A stretch of 64,000 bases of DNA, from NCBI GenBank assembly GCA_903858015.1, contig CAIOGZ010000012.1:85286-149285 (forward strand), given 5' to 3'. The notes below the pieces were generated by a model that saw nothing but the letters and a program-made list of their open reading frames with translations, searched no databases and had not been told where the DNA came from. The position numbers and the translations under genes were made by a program. Of the stretch, positions 19,525 to 27,581 are shown piece by piece. This DNA is from an uncultured cyanobacterium (GTDB lineage Bacteria; Cyanobacteriota; Cyanobacteriia; PCC-6307; Cyanobiaceae). Each line of letters opens with the position of its first letter. Positions within the stretch are counted from its first letter, which is position 1.

Positions 19525-22251
19525 ATGCGTGGTCTTGTCGATAAAAGCCAAGCGGACACGCACCAAACAGCCCACTCCAGCGCCTCCCCAGCCCGGGGCA
19601 AGGCTGATTCCGCCTTGCCGCAGCTAAGCAACCGCCCCGAAGCTGTTATTCAAAGAAAACTGCAAGACCGGGCCAACCTCAGCCACGATCTTTCAAGCCT
19701 AGGTGCCCTGCAAGAACGGGCCAATCACAGCCCCCAAACGCTCCAGTTAGCCAAGCTGCAAGGGCTCGCCGATAACGCCGCCGCCCGTCAAAATCAGCCC
19801 ACGGCGAGCGCCGTCGAGGGCCCGCCAGCGGCGTTGCCGGCTGCAGCTTTGATGGTGAGTCCGTCGTTGCTGGTGGGTCGGGCGGATGATCCAGCCGAGC
19901 GCCAAGCCGATGCGATGGCCGATGCTGCCTTGGCCTCGTTGGCTGGGGCCGGGCAGCCCCATTCGGGTGTGGTGTCGCGGTCGGCGGCGGCTGGAGATCA
20001 GCTGGGGGGCCTGGCTGTGGCGGCCCCTGTGCAGCGGGAGATCGACACGGCGCGGGGGGGCGGGAGTGCCTTGGGGCAGCGCGAGGTCTCGATGTTTTCC
20101 GGGGCGTATGGGGTTGATTTATCGCCGGTGCGGGTGCATACCGATAGCCGCGCAGATGGCTTGAGCCGCTCCCTGCAGGCCCATGCATTTACAACCGGCA
20201 GCGATGTATTCTTTCGGAACGGAACCTACAAGCCGGGCACCGAGTCTGGCGATCGATTGATCGGGCACGAGCTGGCCCACGTGGCCACCGAAGGTGGTGC
20301 GGCACGCCGCAGCATGGCCCCGATTCGGCGGTGGTCCTTTTTCTCGCCATCAACTTGGTTTAGTGATGAAAAATCGAAAGAACAAGCAGCCGAAGCAACA
20401 GGCACCCTTATTCCCACCACAGGCGGTACCATCGATTTAGCAAAGGATGCTCCCACTGGCATTGACAAGGCTGGCCTTGTAGCTGGTGATGTAGGCAAAA
20501 ATCTCGGAATCGCTGGCGGCGCATTCGGTCTTGCCGGAGGCGCATTTCAGGCAGGCCTTGGCATCAGCGGTGGAATAGATGATTACAATCGATACAATCA
20601 GGCTTCCGCCCACGCGATCGATAAAGGGCTTGCATGGCGAAGTGGTAAGGACAACGCAAAAGCAACGGTCGAAGGAATGGGTTCGATTGCAATGGGTGGC
20701 TTGGCGATTGGTGAAGCAGCTGGCCACGCCGCGGCCCATGGAGCCCAGGCCGTTCCAGGCTTGGGTATTGCGGTTAGCGGTCTAACGTTTGGCCAAGGCC
20801 TATGGCGAACAGCACAACACATAAGGACACGTGCCACACTTAGCAATCTTGAGAATCTTCTCGAGAGTAATAAAGCGAAAAATAGATGGTTGCCCGTAGT
20901 ACACCGCAAATACGGGAATAAAATGGGGGCGAATATGACCAAGACTATCGTTGGCGGCCTCGGGATCGCAGTTGGCGGTATTGCGCTTGCTGGCTTAATG
21001 GCGACCCCTGTCGGCTGGGGCTTGGCCGGGGCTGCATTGGGCGCAGCGGCAATCTACGGTGGCTACAAGATCTATCAAATGTACAAAGAAAACAAGCAGA
21101 AAAATGAATTTGAAACAACAAGGGCAAATACGCGAGATGGGAAAGCAGCAATTGATGCCGTGCGGCTAGCAGTGAAGACCGCGCAAGAAGAACTAGACAA
21201 TGACAAAGGTCAATTAAAAACCCTTAAGGACAACAAAACTATTGCGGATACCAAAATAAGCCAACTAGATGGAGACGAGACCAATACCAATAGCATAAAG
21301 CACAAAACCTCTCAATTAGCCACAAGCGATACACGCGTTGGCGAGCTATTGGGCCTCAAAACTGCTGCCATCTCTGCAAATGGTAAAGCTCAAGAAGCCT
21401 ACGCCGATCTTAGCGCTGCAATCTCAATTGAAAACACAAGCCTGGAAGAAGCCACTGCTAAGCTTAAAGCAGCAGTAGACGCCGCGACTGAAGCTAAGCA
21501 AAAATTCGCAAAATTTAAACAAGCCAACAAGACTACTCTCAAGTCCACCTTACGATATGTTTCACCCAATACCTTATCGAGAACGAAGAACATTATAGGC
21601 AATGGGTTTAAAGACAGAGATCAAAAGCTAGTTGCCGATCAAAATAACATAGAAACCAGGAAGCAAAAATTGGAGGAAATGAATCGAGCCCTTAATCAAG
21701 CTGACATCGCTCGTCATGCTACCTACCAGTCGCTCACGGTTTCAACAAGTAACTACGATAATGAGATTCTAAATAATGATCAGCATAAAAACGACCTGCA
21801 AGCATTAGAACTTGAACGCACAACCACCGACTCACACCGAAATACTTTAAAACAACAAATCGAAGCACTTGAGGGGGCCAATGGAAGTGGAGGTTCAATA
21901 AATACACACCAAACCGTCCTAACGAACAATATTATAGCAGGGGAAAGCAGCATCTTAACCGGCGAAGCGCCCGAAAGTCCCATAGTTGCCTACGAAATGG
22001 CATGGGCGGTAACAGACTATGCAGGCCAGCTAGCTACAAACGCAGCCCAGATAGGAAGGGTACTTATCGCATTGCCCCCAAATAAGCGTCAACAAAACAT
22101 AGAGAAAGAAGGGAAAGATGCCCTCTCGATAGCGCAAGCGATCAACATCACGGACGATCAGATCACTCCGTCAAATCCTGCTCCCACTGGGCCAGACCCA
22201 CTGTTAATCGAATTAATCGAGACCAAGCTGTCTCTCTCCAAGAGCATGTAA
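19525..22251 (+). CDS. eCIS cargo protein: DUF4157, membrane and coiled-coil regions
   Basis: This 908-residue protein has clear modules. Residues 45-90 hold repeats of the type ANHSPQTLQLAKLQGLAD, also found in two later genes. Residues 116-135 hold DDPAERQADAMAD, a usual lead-in to DUF4157. Residues 190-256 are the DUF4157 (eCIS-associated) domain with AYGVDLSPVRVHTD and the zinc-protease-like HELAH at 248-252. Residues 320-430 and 470-515 are glycine-rich and strongly hydrophobic (for example GWGLAGAALGAAAIYGGY). Residues 530-780 are Lys/Glu/Asn-rich and read as long coiled coil. DUF4157 proteins are typical eCIS cargo; the hydrophobic plus coiled-coil end could act on membranes, which is inference. 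The 3' two-thirds is visibly lower in GC than the 5' third, suggesting an acquired effector module. It is followed after 4 nt by a putative chaperone. Confidence 0.82.
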   Translation: MRGLVDKSQADTHQTAHSSASPARGKADSALPQLSNRPEAVIQRKLQDRANLSHDLSSLGALQERANHSPQTLQLAKLQGLADNAAARQNQPTASAVEGPPAALPAAALMVSPSLLVGRADDPAERQADAMADAALASLAGAGQPHSGVVSRSAAAGDQLGGLAVAAPVQREIDTARGGGSALGQREVSMFSGAYGVDLSPVRVHTDSRADGLSRSLQAHAFTTGSDVFFRNGTYKPGTESGDRLIGHELAHVATEGGAARRSMAPIRRWSFFSPSTWFSDEKSKEQAAEATGTLIPTTGGTIDLAKDAPTGIDKAGLVAGDVGKNLGIAGGAFGLAGGAFQAGLGISGGIDDYNRYNQASAHAIDKGLAWRSGKDNAKATVEGMGSIAMGGLAIGEAAGHAAAHGAQAVPGLGIAVSGLTFGQGLWRTAQHIRTRATLSNLENLLESNKAKNRWLPVVHRKYGNKMGANMTKTIVGGLGIAVGGIALAGLMATPVGWGLAGAALGAAAIYGGYKIYQMYKENKQKNEFETTRANTRDGKAAIDAVRLAVKTAQEELDNDKGQLKTLKDNKTIADTKISQLDGDETNTNSIKHKTSQLATSDTRVGELLGLKTAAISANGKAQEAYADLSAAISIENTSLEEATAKLKAAVDAATEAKQKFAKFKQANKTTLKSTLRYVSPNTLSRTKNIIGNGFKDRDQKLVADQNNIETRKQKLEEMNRALNQADIARHATYQSLTVSTSNYDNEILNNDQHKNDLQALELERTTTDSHRNTLKQQIEALEGANGSGGSINTHQTVLTNNIIAGESSILTGEAPESPIVAYEMAWAVTDYAGQLATNAAQIGRVLIALPPNKRQQNIEKEGKDALSIAQAINITDDQITPSNPAPTGPDPLLIELIETKLSLSKSM

Positions 22252-22255
22252 CGCA

Positions 22256-22777
22256 ATGGCAGCATCCTCCAGCGGCTGCCTCGATCTGATCGAGGCACAA
22301 CTAGATCATGCCGGCGTCGTCTGCGCACGGATCGCAGCCACCGAATCGGCCCCGGATCAAGTGATCGTGCTGCTCGATGTGGATGCAAGCGATGACGAGC
22401 AAGCCTTTGAACAAGCCCTGCGGTTTCACCTGTTCTTCGTTCCCGGTTTTGAAGATCCTTCCGTCTTGCAGTATTTTATTGCGCTGCCTGTAACCATCGA
22501 AGCTGGCTATGCGGCAGCGTTGGCTGAGTTCCTGTGTGTTGTGAACAGCAGCATGCCGATCACCGGCTTTGAAATGAGCGGCGCCCTCGGCATGGTGGCC
22601 CTCCGCCATACCCACGCCATCTCCGCTAAACCCTTCGCTGTGGAAGTGGTGGAATGGACCCTGGCGATGCTGCACTCAGTGATTCACCAATCCACCGACT
22701 TAATCATCGCAGTAGCCGCTGGCCTCGCCCCAGCAGAGGCTACAGAAGAACTCAACAATAGACTGCGGGCTGGATAG
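22256..22777 (+). CDS. YbjN/type III chaperone-like protein, cargo partner
   Basis: This 173-residue soluble protein starts 4 nt after the cargo stop, so the two are almost certainly co-transcribed. The pattern resembles the YbjN / type III secretion chaperone fold: an N-terminal helix (LDLIEAQLDHAG), beta strands around VIVLLDVD, FHLFFVPGF and LQYFIALPVTIEAG, a central helix (AALAEFLCVVNSSMP), the strand pair ITGFEMSG / MVALRHTHAI, then a C-terminal helix. No catalytic motif is visible. Given its position it may keep the DUF4157 protein soluble or loadable, or may be an immunity protein. The fold assignment is by eye only and should be treated as tentative. Confidence 0.55.
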   Translation: MAASSSGCLDLIEAQLDHAGVVCARIAATESAPDQVIVLLDVDASDDEQAFEQALRFHLFFVPGFEDPSVLQYFIALPVTIEAGYAAALAEFLCVVNSSMPITGFEMSGALGMVALRHTHAISAKPFAVEVVEWTLAMLHSVIHQSTDLIIAVAAGLAPAEATEELNNRLRAG

Positions 22778-22802
22778 CAGCTCAGCCATGAAACCAATAG
22801 GT

Positions 22803-22830
22803 TTGACAGCAATAAGCCTGACAATAAAAT
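22803..22830 (+). promoter_or_regulatory. Candidate sigma70-type promoter
   Basis: TTGACA at 22803-22808 and TAAAAT at 22825-22830 are separated by 16 bp. They stand about 60 bp before the antitoxin-like ATG. This is the best -35/-10 pair noticed in the eCIS region and would give the antitoxin gene its own transcript. Confidence 0.5.
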
Positions 22831-22891
22831 CGACTCTGCTCGTACTGCTCCGATGTCATAACATACTGACATTATCAGCCAGGTGTGCCGG

Positions 22892-23152
22892 ATGGCCCTG
22901 ACAACGGTTTCTGCGCGAGACTTTGCCCGCGATCTGGCCAGCGCCAAGCAGGCAGCCAACTCCGGGCCGGTGATCGTCACCGACCGAGGACGACCGGGCT
23001 ATGGGCTACTCAAGATCGAAGACTATGACAATCTGACCGTAACGCATGACACGAGCCTTCTGGCGGCCATGGATGGCATTCCCGGCGGCGATTTCACGTT
23101 TGAGCCCCCCCAACTCACAGGCAACGACCTCAAGCCGGCCGATCTCAACTGA
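22892..23152 (+). CDS. Phd/YefM-type antitoxin, orphan
   Basis: The 86-residue product begins MALTTVSARDFARDLASAK, the standard N-terminal DNA-binding pattern of Phd/YefM antitoxins. It continues GPVIVTDRGRPGYGLLKIEDY, which matches the conserved core. A GTG at 22883 would add three residues. Such antitoxins normally precede a VapC/PIN or RelE-type toxin gene. Here only about 70 bp remain before the next, oppositely oriented gene, and no intact toxin frame is present. It is therefore an orphan or the remnant of a module that lost its toxin. Confidence 0.75.
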   Translation: MALTTVSARDFARDLASAKQAANSGPVIVTDRGRPGYGLLKIEDYDNLTVTHDTSLLAAMDGIPGGDFTFEPPQLTGNDLKPADLN

Positions 23153-23221
23153 GCAGCCAACAATCCCCCGCCCTGCGAGCCTGGGCCCAAGCTCAACCGG
23201 TGCGAGTTCACCGGCGCCAGT

Positions 23222-24043
23222 TCAGCTGGCCTTACCCAGGAAGGGATCGAGGAAACTAAGCGGCCGGGCCATGGTGGCGGAAAAGCCCAGGATGCCTCGG
23301 TCGTGATGGCGATACAACAGGGTGTCGTCGGCAGCTAGGAGGAAGGTGCCGCCCCGCTGGGTCAAAAAGTCGTCGCGGGGGACGTAGGTGCGCCAGTGGC
23401 CCAGCACTTCGGCCATGTTGCGCAGGCGGATCGTGGCCAGCTCAAACGGGCGCTGGAAGCCGCTGCCGCCCGCCCTGGCAAACAACGAACCCTGCAGCGC
23501 TGGCAGCGGACCCGCCTGGATCGTGGCGTCGTCGGCGATCAGCTGGGGGGCGGATCGATCGCCGCTATAGCCGCGCCACACCTCGGCCAGGGTGCCGGGG
23601 GAGCCGATGCCAGCGCACATCAACAGCAGGTTGGGCCAGGGACCACCCGCTTGGCCCAGGCCCGCGTAGAGGCCCAGGGCCCGGTGCAGCCACGGCTCTG
23701 GCTCCACCTGCAGCCGCTGGCTCGGAAAGCCGGTGAAGGTGCAAAACCGTTGGCGGCCCGCCTCCTCGCCAATGCCGATCGCCAACACAGCAATGCCGGC
23801 GGCCTGCAGCCGCGGCAGGGCCGGCAGCAGCGCCTGGGCGTATTCGAGGCTGTCGAAATCCCCCAACTGCGGCAGCAGCAACACCAGTCGCCGCTGGCCG
23901 CCGCCCATGCCGGGCACCGTCGCCAGGTGCTCCAGCAGCGGGGCGGGGGCGGCTATGGGGACGGCGATGGGGTTGGCAGCCGAGGCTGGTGGGGTGGCGT
24001 TGGGACTCGGTGAACTCGGCACCGAGGCTGGTGGGGTGGCCAT
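23222..24043 (-). CDS. Peroxiredoxin-like (AhpC/TSA-type) protein
   Basis: This 273-residue protein has a Pro/Ala-rich N-terminus of about 50 residues, followed by a thioredoxin-fold pattern: RRLVLLLPQLGDFDSLEYAQ, then LQAAGIAVLAIGIG, and the C-terminal GTFLLAADDTLLYRHHDRG typical of peroxiredoxin-like 2 family proteins. The position where active peroxiredoxins have their catalytic Cys reads PQLGDFDS, with no cysteine. The only nearby cysteine is in the RQRFCTFTGFP segment, so classical peroxidase activity is doubtful. It is transcribed divergently from a small membrane protein gene and converges on the antitoxin gene. Confidence 0.6.
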   Translation of the reverse strand: MATPPASVPSSPSPNATPPASAANPIAVPIAAPAPLLEHLATVPGMGGGQRRLVLLLPQLGDFDSLEYAQALLPALPRLQAAGIAVLAIGIGEEAGRQRFCTFTGFPSQRLQVEPEPWLHRALGLYAGLGQAGGPWPNLLLMCAGIGSPGTLAEVWRGYSGDRSAPQLIADDATIQAGPLPALQGSLFARAGGSGFQRPFELATIRLRNMAEVLGHWRTYVPRDDFLTQRGGTFLLAADDTLLYRHHDRGILGFSATMARPLSFLDPFLGKAS

Positions 24044-24167
24044 GGGCGGGGATGGGGACGATCACTCTGGCGACAGGGGCAGCCGCAAGGGGAACGGCAG
24101 CCGCGGCCACGCCCGAGCAGCCACGGTTAACAGATCTTTACATTACGGTGGGAAAAAAGTGAGCGCC

Positions 24168-24380
24168 ATGCTGCAAGCCCTGTTCCCGTTCGTCTACATG
24201 GTGTGCTTCGCGGTGATCGCTGGCGGCGCCTTCGCCCTGATGACCCAAACCCTGCGCAGCAGCTCGGCCAGGCCCACCCCCCGCCGCCGCCACCCGGAAG
24301 CCCCCGCCCCCGGCGAAGAAGTGCTCTACCTGGACCTCAGCCGCGAGCGCCTCGAAAATCTCTATGGCCAGGGCTCCTAA
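24168..24380 (+). CDS. Small membrane protein, DUF2973-like
   Basis: A 70-residue protein with one N-terminal transmembrane helix (LFPFVYMVCFAVIAGGAFAL), a basic Arg/Pro stretch and a C-terminal EEVLYLDLSRERLENLYGQ. This layout and length fit the cyanobacterial DUF2973 family, whose function is unknown to me. A GTG at 24159 would add three residues. It is divergent from the peroxiredoxin-like gene with about 120 bp between them. Confidence 0.65.
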   Translation: MLQALFPFVYMVCFAVIAGGAFALMTQTLRSSSARPTPRRRHPEAPAPGEEVLYLDLSRERLENLYGQGS

Positions 24381-24834
24381 GGCGGAGCTTCCGCTCAACA
24401 AGCCCCTTAACTAGCGCCCATCGACCGGTGCGATCCCGCCAATCAGTCCACTCCCCCCTAGCGAGGCAGGCCATAGCCGCTGGGGATACCGCGGCCGGGG
24501 GGAACAATCGAAACCTTGAGCTGGATGGGGCGAGCGAAACGGGTGGGCCCAATAGCTGAAGCCAACAGCCCCTAAGTAGGGAAAAATCGAGATCTCAAGG
24601 CGACAGGTGATGTTAAGGCGGCAGGCATTCTTCAGTCGGCATCGGCGCTGGGCCGATCTTCAGACGGTTGACGATCTGCCCAAACCTGGCAGACTCCCCA
24701 CCCCAACAGGGATGACCAGCGACAAACCTTACTGGCCCGCTGGCGGCAGCGCCACGGCTGCGGGCCCTATCGGCTAAGTTCTTGCTTCACAAACGATTTT
24801 GCCGGACGTCGAGCGAGATGGCAGCAATTCAGCA
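24381..24834 (+). other. Intergenic stretch before the desaturase
   Basis: About 450 bp with no frame that reads like a protein. A short GCGGA/TCCGC inverted repeat directly follows the DUF2973-like stop but has no T tract. No promoter stood out. An in-frame TTG at 24799 would extend the desaturase by 12 residues but is less likely than the ATG at 24835. Confidence 0.4.
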
Positions 24835-26001
24835 ATGATTCAGTCAGCGATCTTTCCCCATCCCCATCAGGCAGCAACCGGCACCCTTCGCCACCGCGAC
24901 GCTGATTCGCTGCGGCCGCAATGGCCAACCAAGCAGCAACTCCTGGCCTCTTTGCCAGCAAGCCTCGCTGAAAAGAATGTAGGCAAAGCCTGGATCAGTC
25001 TTGCCTTCTCCCTGCTCACCTCCCTGGCTGCCTACGGCCTTGGCTGCCTGATTCCACTGCACTGGAGTTACGCGCCCCTCTGGATCGCCTATGCCGTGGT
25101 AACCGGAACCTTGGCAATGGGTTGCTGGGTGCTGGCCCATGAATGTGGCCACAATGCCTTCCATCCCAACCGGACCGTTGAAAACTGCGTTGGATTGATA
25201 CTGCACAGTCTGCTGCTGGTTCCTTACTTTTCCTGGCAACGCAGCCATGCTGTACACCATGCCAATTGCAACCATCTTGAAACGGGAGAAACCCACGTTC
25301 CCTCCCTGCAAAGCTCCCCCTGGGCCAGGTTCAGCATCAAACTCAAGGCGCTGCTAGGCCCACCGGCCTATGCCGTGGTGTCGATCGTCGTTCACCTGCT
25401 AGTTGGCTGGCCATTGTATTTGCTATTCGGAATCACTGGAGGGCCTGACCATGGCTTCCCAACCTCTCACTTCATCAACATCCCCCCATTCAATTCCGGG
25501 ACACGCCAATTATTCCCTCGCAAGTGGGTCAATTTGATGAGCGTATCCAATTGCGGAATCGCCATCACCCTGCTCGCGCTGGTAATCCTGATGATGAATA
25601 CCTCCGTAGCCCGTATCGTTTGCGTGTATGGCTTGCCTTACCTGATCATCAACGGCTGGCTTGTCTGTTACACGTGGCTCCAGCACACCGACCGGACCAT
25701 TCCCCACTTCTCCGGCTCCGAATGGGACTGGGCAAAGGGTGCCCTGCAGACCGTGGATCGCCCTTACGGACCTCTGCTTAATTGGCTACACCATGGCATC
25801 GGCTCAACCCACGTTGCCCACCATCTCAATCCGCGCATTCCGCACTACAATGCCTGGAAAGCCACTGAAATCATCCGGCAGCATTTTCCGGACCACGTTC
25901 ACTACGATCCAACCCCAATTCACAGGGCAATTTGGAGAATAGCTCTCCACTGTTCCTTCGTTACAAAAAACCAAGACAACGACTGCTATTACTACAGCTA
26001 G
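24835..26001 (+). CDS. Membrane fatty-acid desaturase, omega-6/delta-12 type
   Basis: This 388-residue membrane protein contains the three histidine boxes of acyl-lipid desaturases that bind the di-iron centre: HECGHNAF at about residues 102-109, HAVHH at 138-142 and HVAHH near residue 325. Hydrophobic spans lie between them. The arrangement, with WQRSHAVHH and the tail GIGSTHVAHHLNPRIPHYNAW, matches the delta-12/omega-3 class acting on membrane lipid acyl chains. The exact regiospecificity cannot be read from motifs. ATG 24835 was preferred to TTG 24799. It stands alone and converges on the photolyase gene. Confidence 0.85.
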   Translation: MIQSAIFPHPHQAATGTLRHRDADSLRPQWPTKQQLLASLPASLAEKNVGKAWISLAFSLLTSLAAYGLGCLIPLHWSYAPLWIAYAVVTGTLAMGCWVLAHECGHNAFHPNRTVENCVGLILHSLLLVPYFSWQRSHAVHHANCNHLETGETHVPSLQSSPWARFSIKLKALLGPPAYAVVSIVVHLLVGWPLYLLFGITGGPDHGFPTSHFINIPPFNSGTRQLFPRKWVNLMSVSNCGIAITLLALVILMMNTSVARIVCVYGLPYLIINGWLVCYTWLQHTDRTIPHFSGSEWDWAKGALQTVDRPYGPLLNWLHHGIGSTHVAHHLNPRIPHYNAWKATEIIRQHFPDHVHYDPTPIHRAIWRIALHCSFVTKNQDNDCYYYS

Positions 26002-26048
26002 ATTGAGCGGTTAATGCTTTATCCGCCTGCCCTGCAAGCCCCCGGCGA

Positions 26049-27563
26049 TCACGGCCCCGGCAGGGTTGCCCGCTCGAGAAATTGCTCGGCAGCGGCGTTC
26101 AAACCCTGCCGCCGCAATGGATCTTGCCGCTCCAGCAGGTGCACCATCATCGAAAGACGCGGATTGGCTTGAAAGAAGGCTCGGTGGCGTTCGATGAAAC
26201 GCCAGTAGAGGCCATCCCAGATCTCGCACCATGCACCCCGCTTGTAATCCCCCATCTTGAGGATATAATTGGAGCCGCAGATGTAGGGCTTGGTGGCGAA
26301 GATGCCGCCATCGCTCATCTGGCCCATGCCATACACATTCGGCCCCATCACCCATTCATAGGAATCCAGGTAGCGCTCCATGAACCAGCCGTGCACGGCT
26401 AGGGGATCGATTTCGCAGAGCAGCATCAAATTGCTGATCACCATCAGCCGCTCGATGTGGTGGTTGTAGCCCAGGCGGTTGAGCCGCTCGATCGCCGCAT
26501 CCAGCGGCGGCAGTCCGGTGTTGCCATCGTTCCAGCAGGGGGCGAGGCAGCGGTGGTGGCCCCAGAAGTTGCCGCTGGCCTGGCGCTCGCCAAAAACCCG
26601 ATCGATGCCGCGCACAAACTCGCGCCAGCCGATCACCTGCCGCAGAAACCCCTCCAGCGAGGCGATCGGGATCGGCTCGCCCCGCTGCTGGCAGCTGCGC
26701 CCATGGGCCAGGGTGGCGTCCACCACCTCGGCCGGCGTCAGCAGGCCGGTGTTGAGCAGTGGCGACAGCAGCGAATGGTGCAGGGTGGCGTGGCGCTGGC
26801 TGAGGGCGTCCTCATAGGGGCCAAAGGCCCCTAGCCGCTGCTGCAGAAAGCTCTGCAGCCAGGCCTGGGCGCCGGCCAGATCGAAGGGGATCCACAACGC
26901 CCCCAGCTGGCCCGGGTGGTGGGCGAAGTAGCGCTCCACCAGCGCCCGCACCGCCGGCTCGTGGCGGCTGGCGGCCAGCGGCGGCAGCGGCGGCTGCTGG
27001 TAATCCTTCGGTAGGCGGCGGCGGTTGTCGGCATCGAAGCTCCAGCGGCCGCCCGTGGGGCTGCCGTCGGCCTCCAGCAACAGCCCAAGGCGCCGGCGCT
27101 GGCGCTCGTAGAAGCTCTTCATCAGCGGGCGGCGTCGCCCCTCAAACCAGCTCCGGCTCTCGGCCACGGATTCCAGGAAGGCCGGCGACGGCAGCAGGGT
27201 GAGCGGCATCGCCCGCTCGGCGCAGAACCGCCGCAGCCTGGCCTCAAAGCCCCGGTCGGCGATCTCCGCCACCCGCAGCTCCGGCTGGCCCTCCAGCTCC
27301 GCCGCCAACCGCTCCCAGAACGGCACGGCCGCCGAGGCCGGCAGCTCGAAGTAGCGCAGCGCCACCCCCCGCTCCAGCAGGGCATCGCCAAAGCTGCGCA
27401 TCGCCACGAAGGTATGCAGTAGCCGCAGCTTGTGGTAGCGGTAGCTGGAGGCCACGGCGAGATCTTCGATCATCAGCACCGCTGCGCCGCTGCCCAGCTG
27501 CAGGGGCGAAGGGCTGAGCCAGGCGCGGTGCAATTGGTCGCCGAGAATCAGGGTTAAAGCCAT
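26049..27563 (-). CDS. Photolyase-related flavoprotein (DPRP / FeS-BCP group)
   Basis: This 504-residue protein starts LTLILGDQLHRAWLSPSPL, the classic opening of deoxyribodipyrimidine photolyase-related proteins. It also has GWREFVRGI, NHHIERLMV and GPNVYGMGQMSDGGIFATKP, the conserved FAD-binding core of the group. Relatives bind FAD and often a 4Fe-4S cluster and repair (6-4) photoproducts or act as blue-light sensors. The DYCxxCxY segment that I recall supplying two cluster ligands in the Agrobacterium PhrB type is not apparent. Here the region reads MGDYKRGAWCEIWDGL, with other cysteines in LLCEIDP and YICGSNY, so cluster binding is uncertain. It starts 18 bp after the end of the decayed DASH gene on the same strand. 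Confidence 0.85.
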   Translation of the reverse strand: MALTLILGDQLHRAWLSPSPLQLGSGAAVLMIEDLAVASSYRYHKLRLLHTFVAMRSFGDALLERGVALRYFELPASAAVPFWERLAAELEGQPELRVAEIADRGFEARLRRFCAERAMPLTLLPSPAFLESVAESRSWFEGRRRPLMKSFYERQRRRLGLLLEADGSPTGGRWSFDADNRRRLPKDYQQPPLPPLAASRHEPAVRALVERYFAHHPGQLGALWIPFDLAGAQAWLQSFLQQRLGAFGPYEDALSQRHATLHHSLLSPLLNTGLLTPAEVVDATLAHGRSCQQRGEPIPIASLEGFLRQVIGWREFVRGIDRVFGERQASGNFWGHHRCLAPCWNDGNTGLPPLDAAIERLNRLGYNHHIERLMVISNLMLLCEIDPLAVHGWFMERYLDSYEWVMGPNVYGMGQMSDGGIFATKPYICGSNYILKMGDYKRGAWCEIWDGLYWRFIERHRAFFQANPRLSMMVHLLERQDPLRRQGLNAAAEQFLERATLPGP

Positions 27564-27581
27564 CGGGTTCGCTGCAGCGCC

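Noticed and set aside
19433..19627. 64-codon frame overlapping the start of the large cargo gene
   Set aside because: It overlaps the leader of the cargo gene in another frame and has no family-like sequence.
23046..23306. Plus-strand frame of 86 codons overlapping the antitoxin gene
   Set aside because: It is in another frame of the antitoxin and the 3' end of the opposing gene, and its composition is that of a shadow frame.
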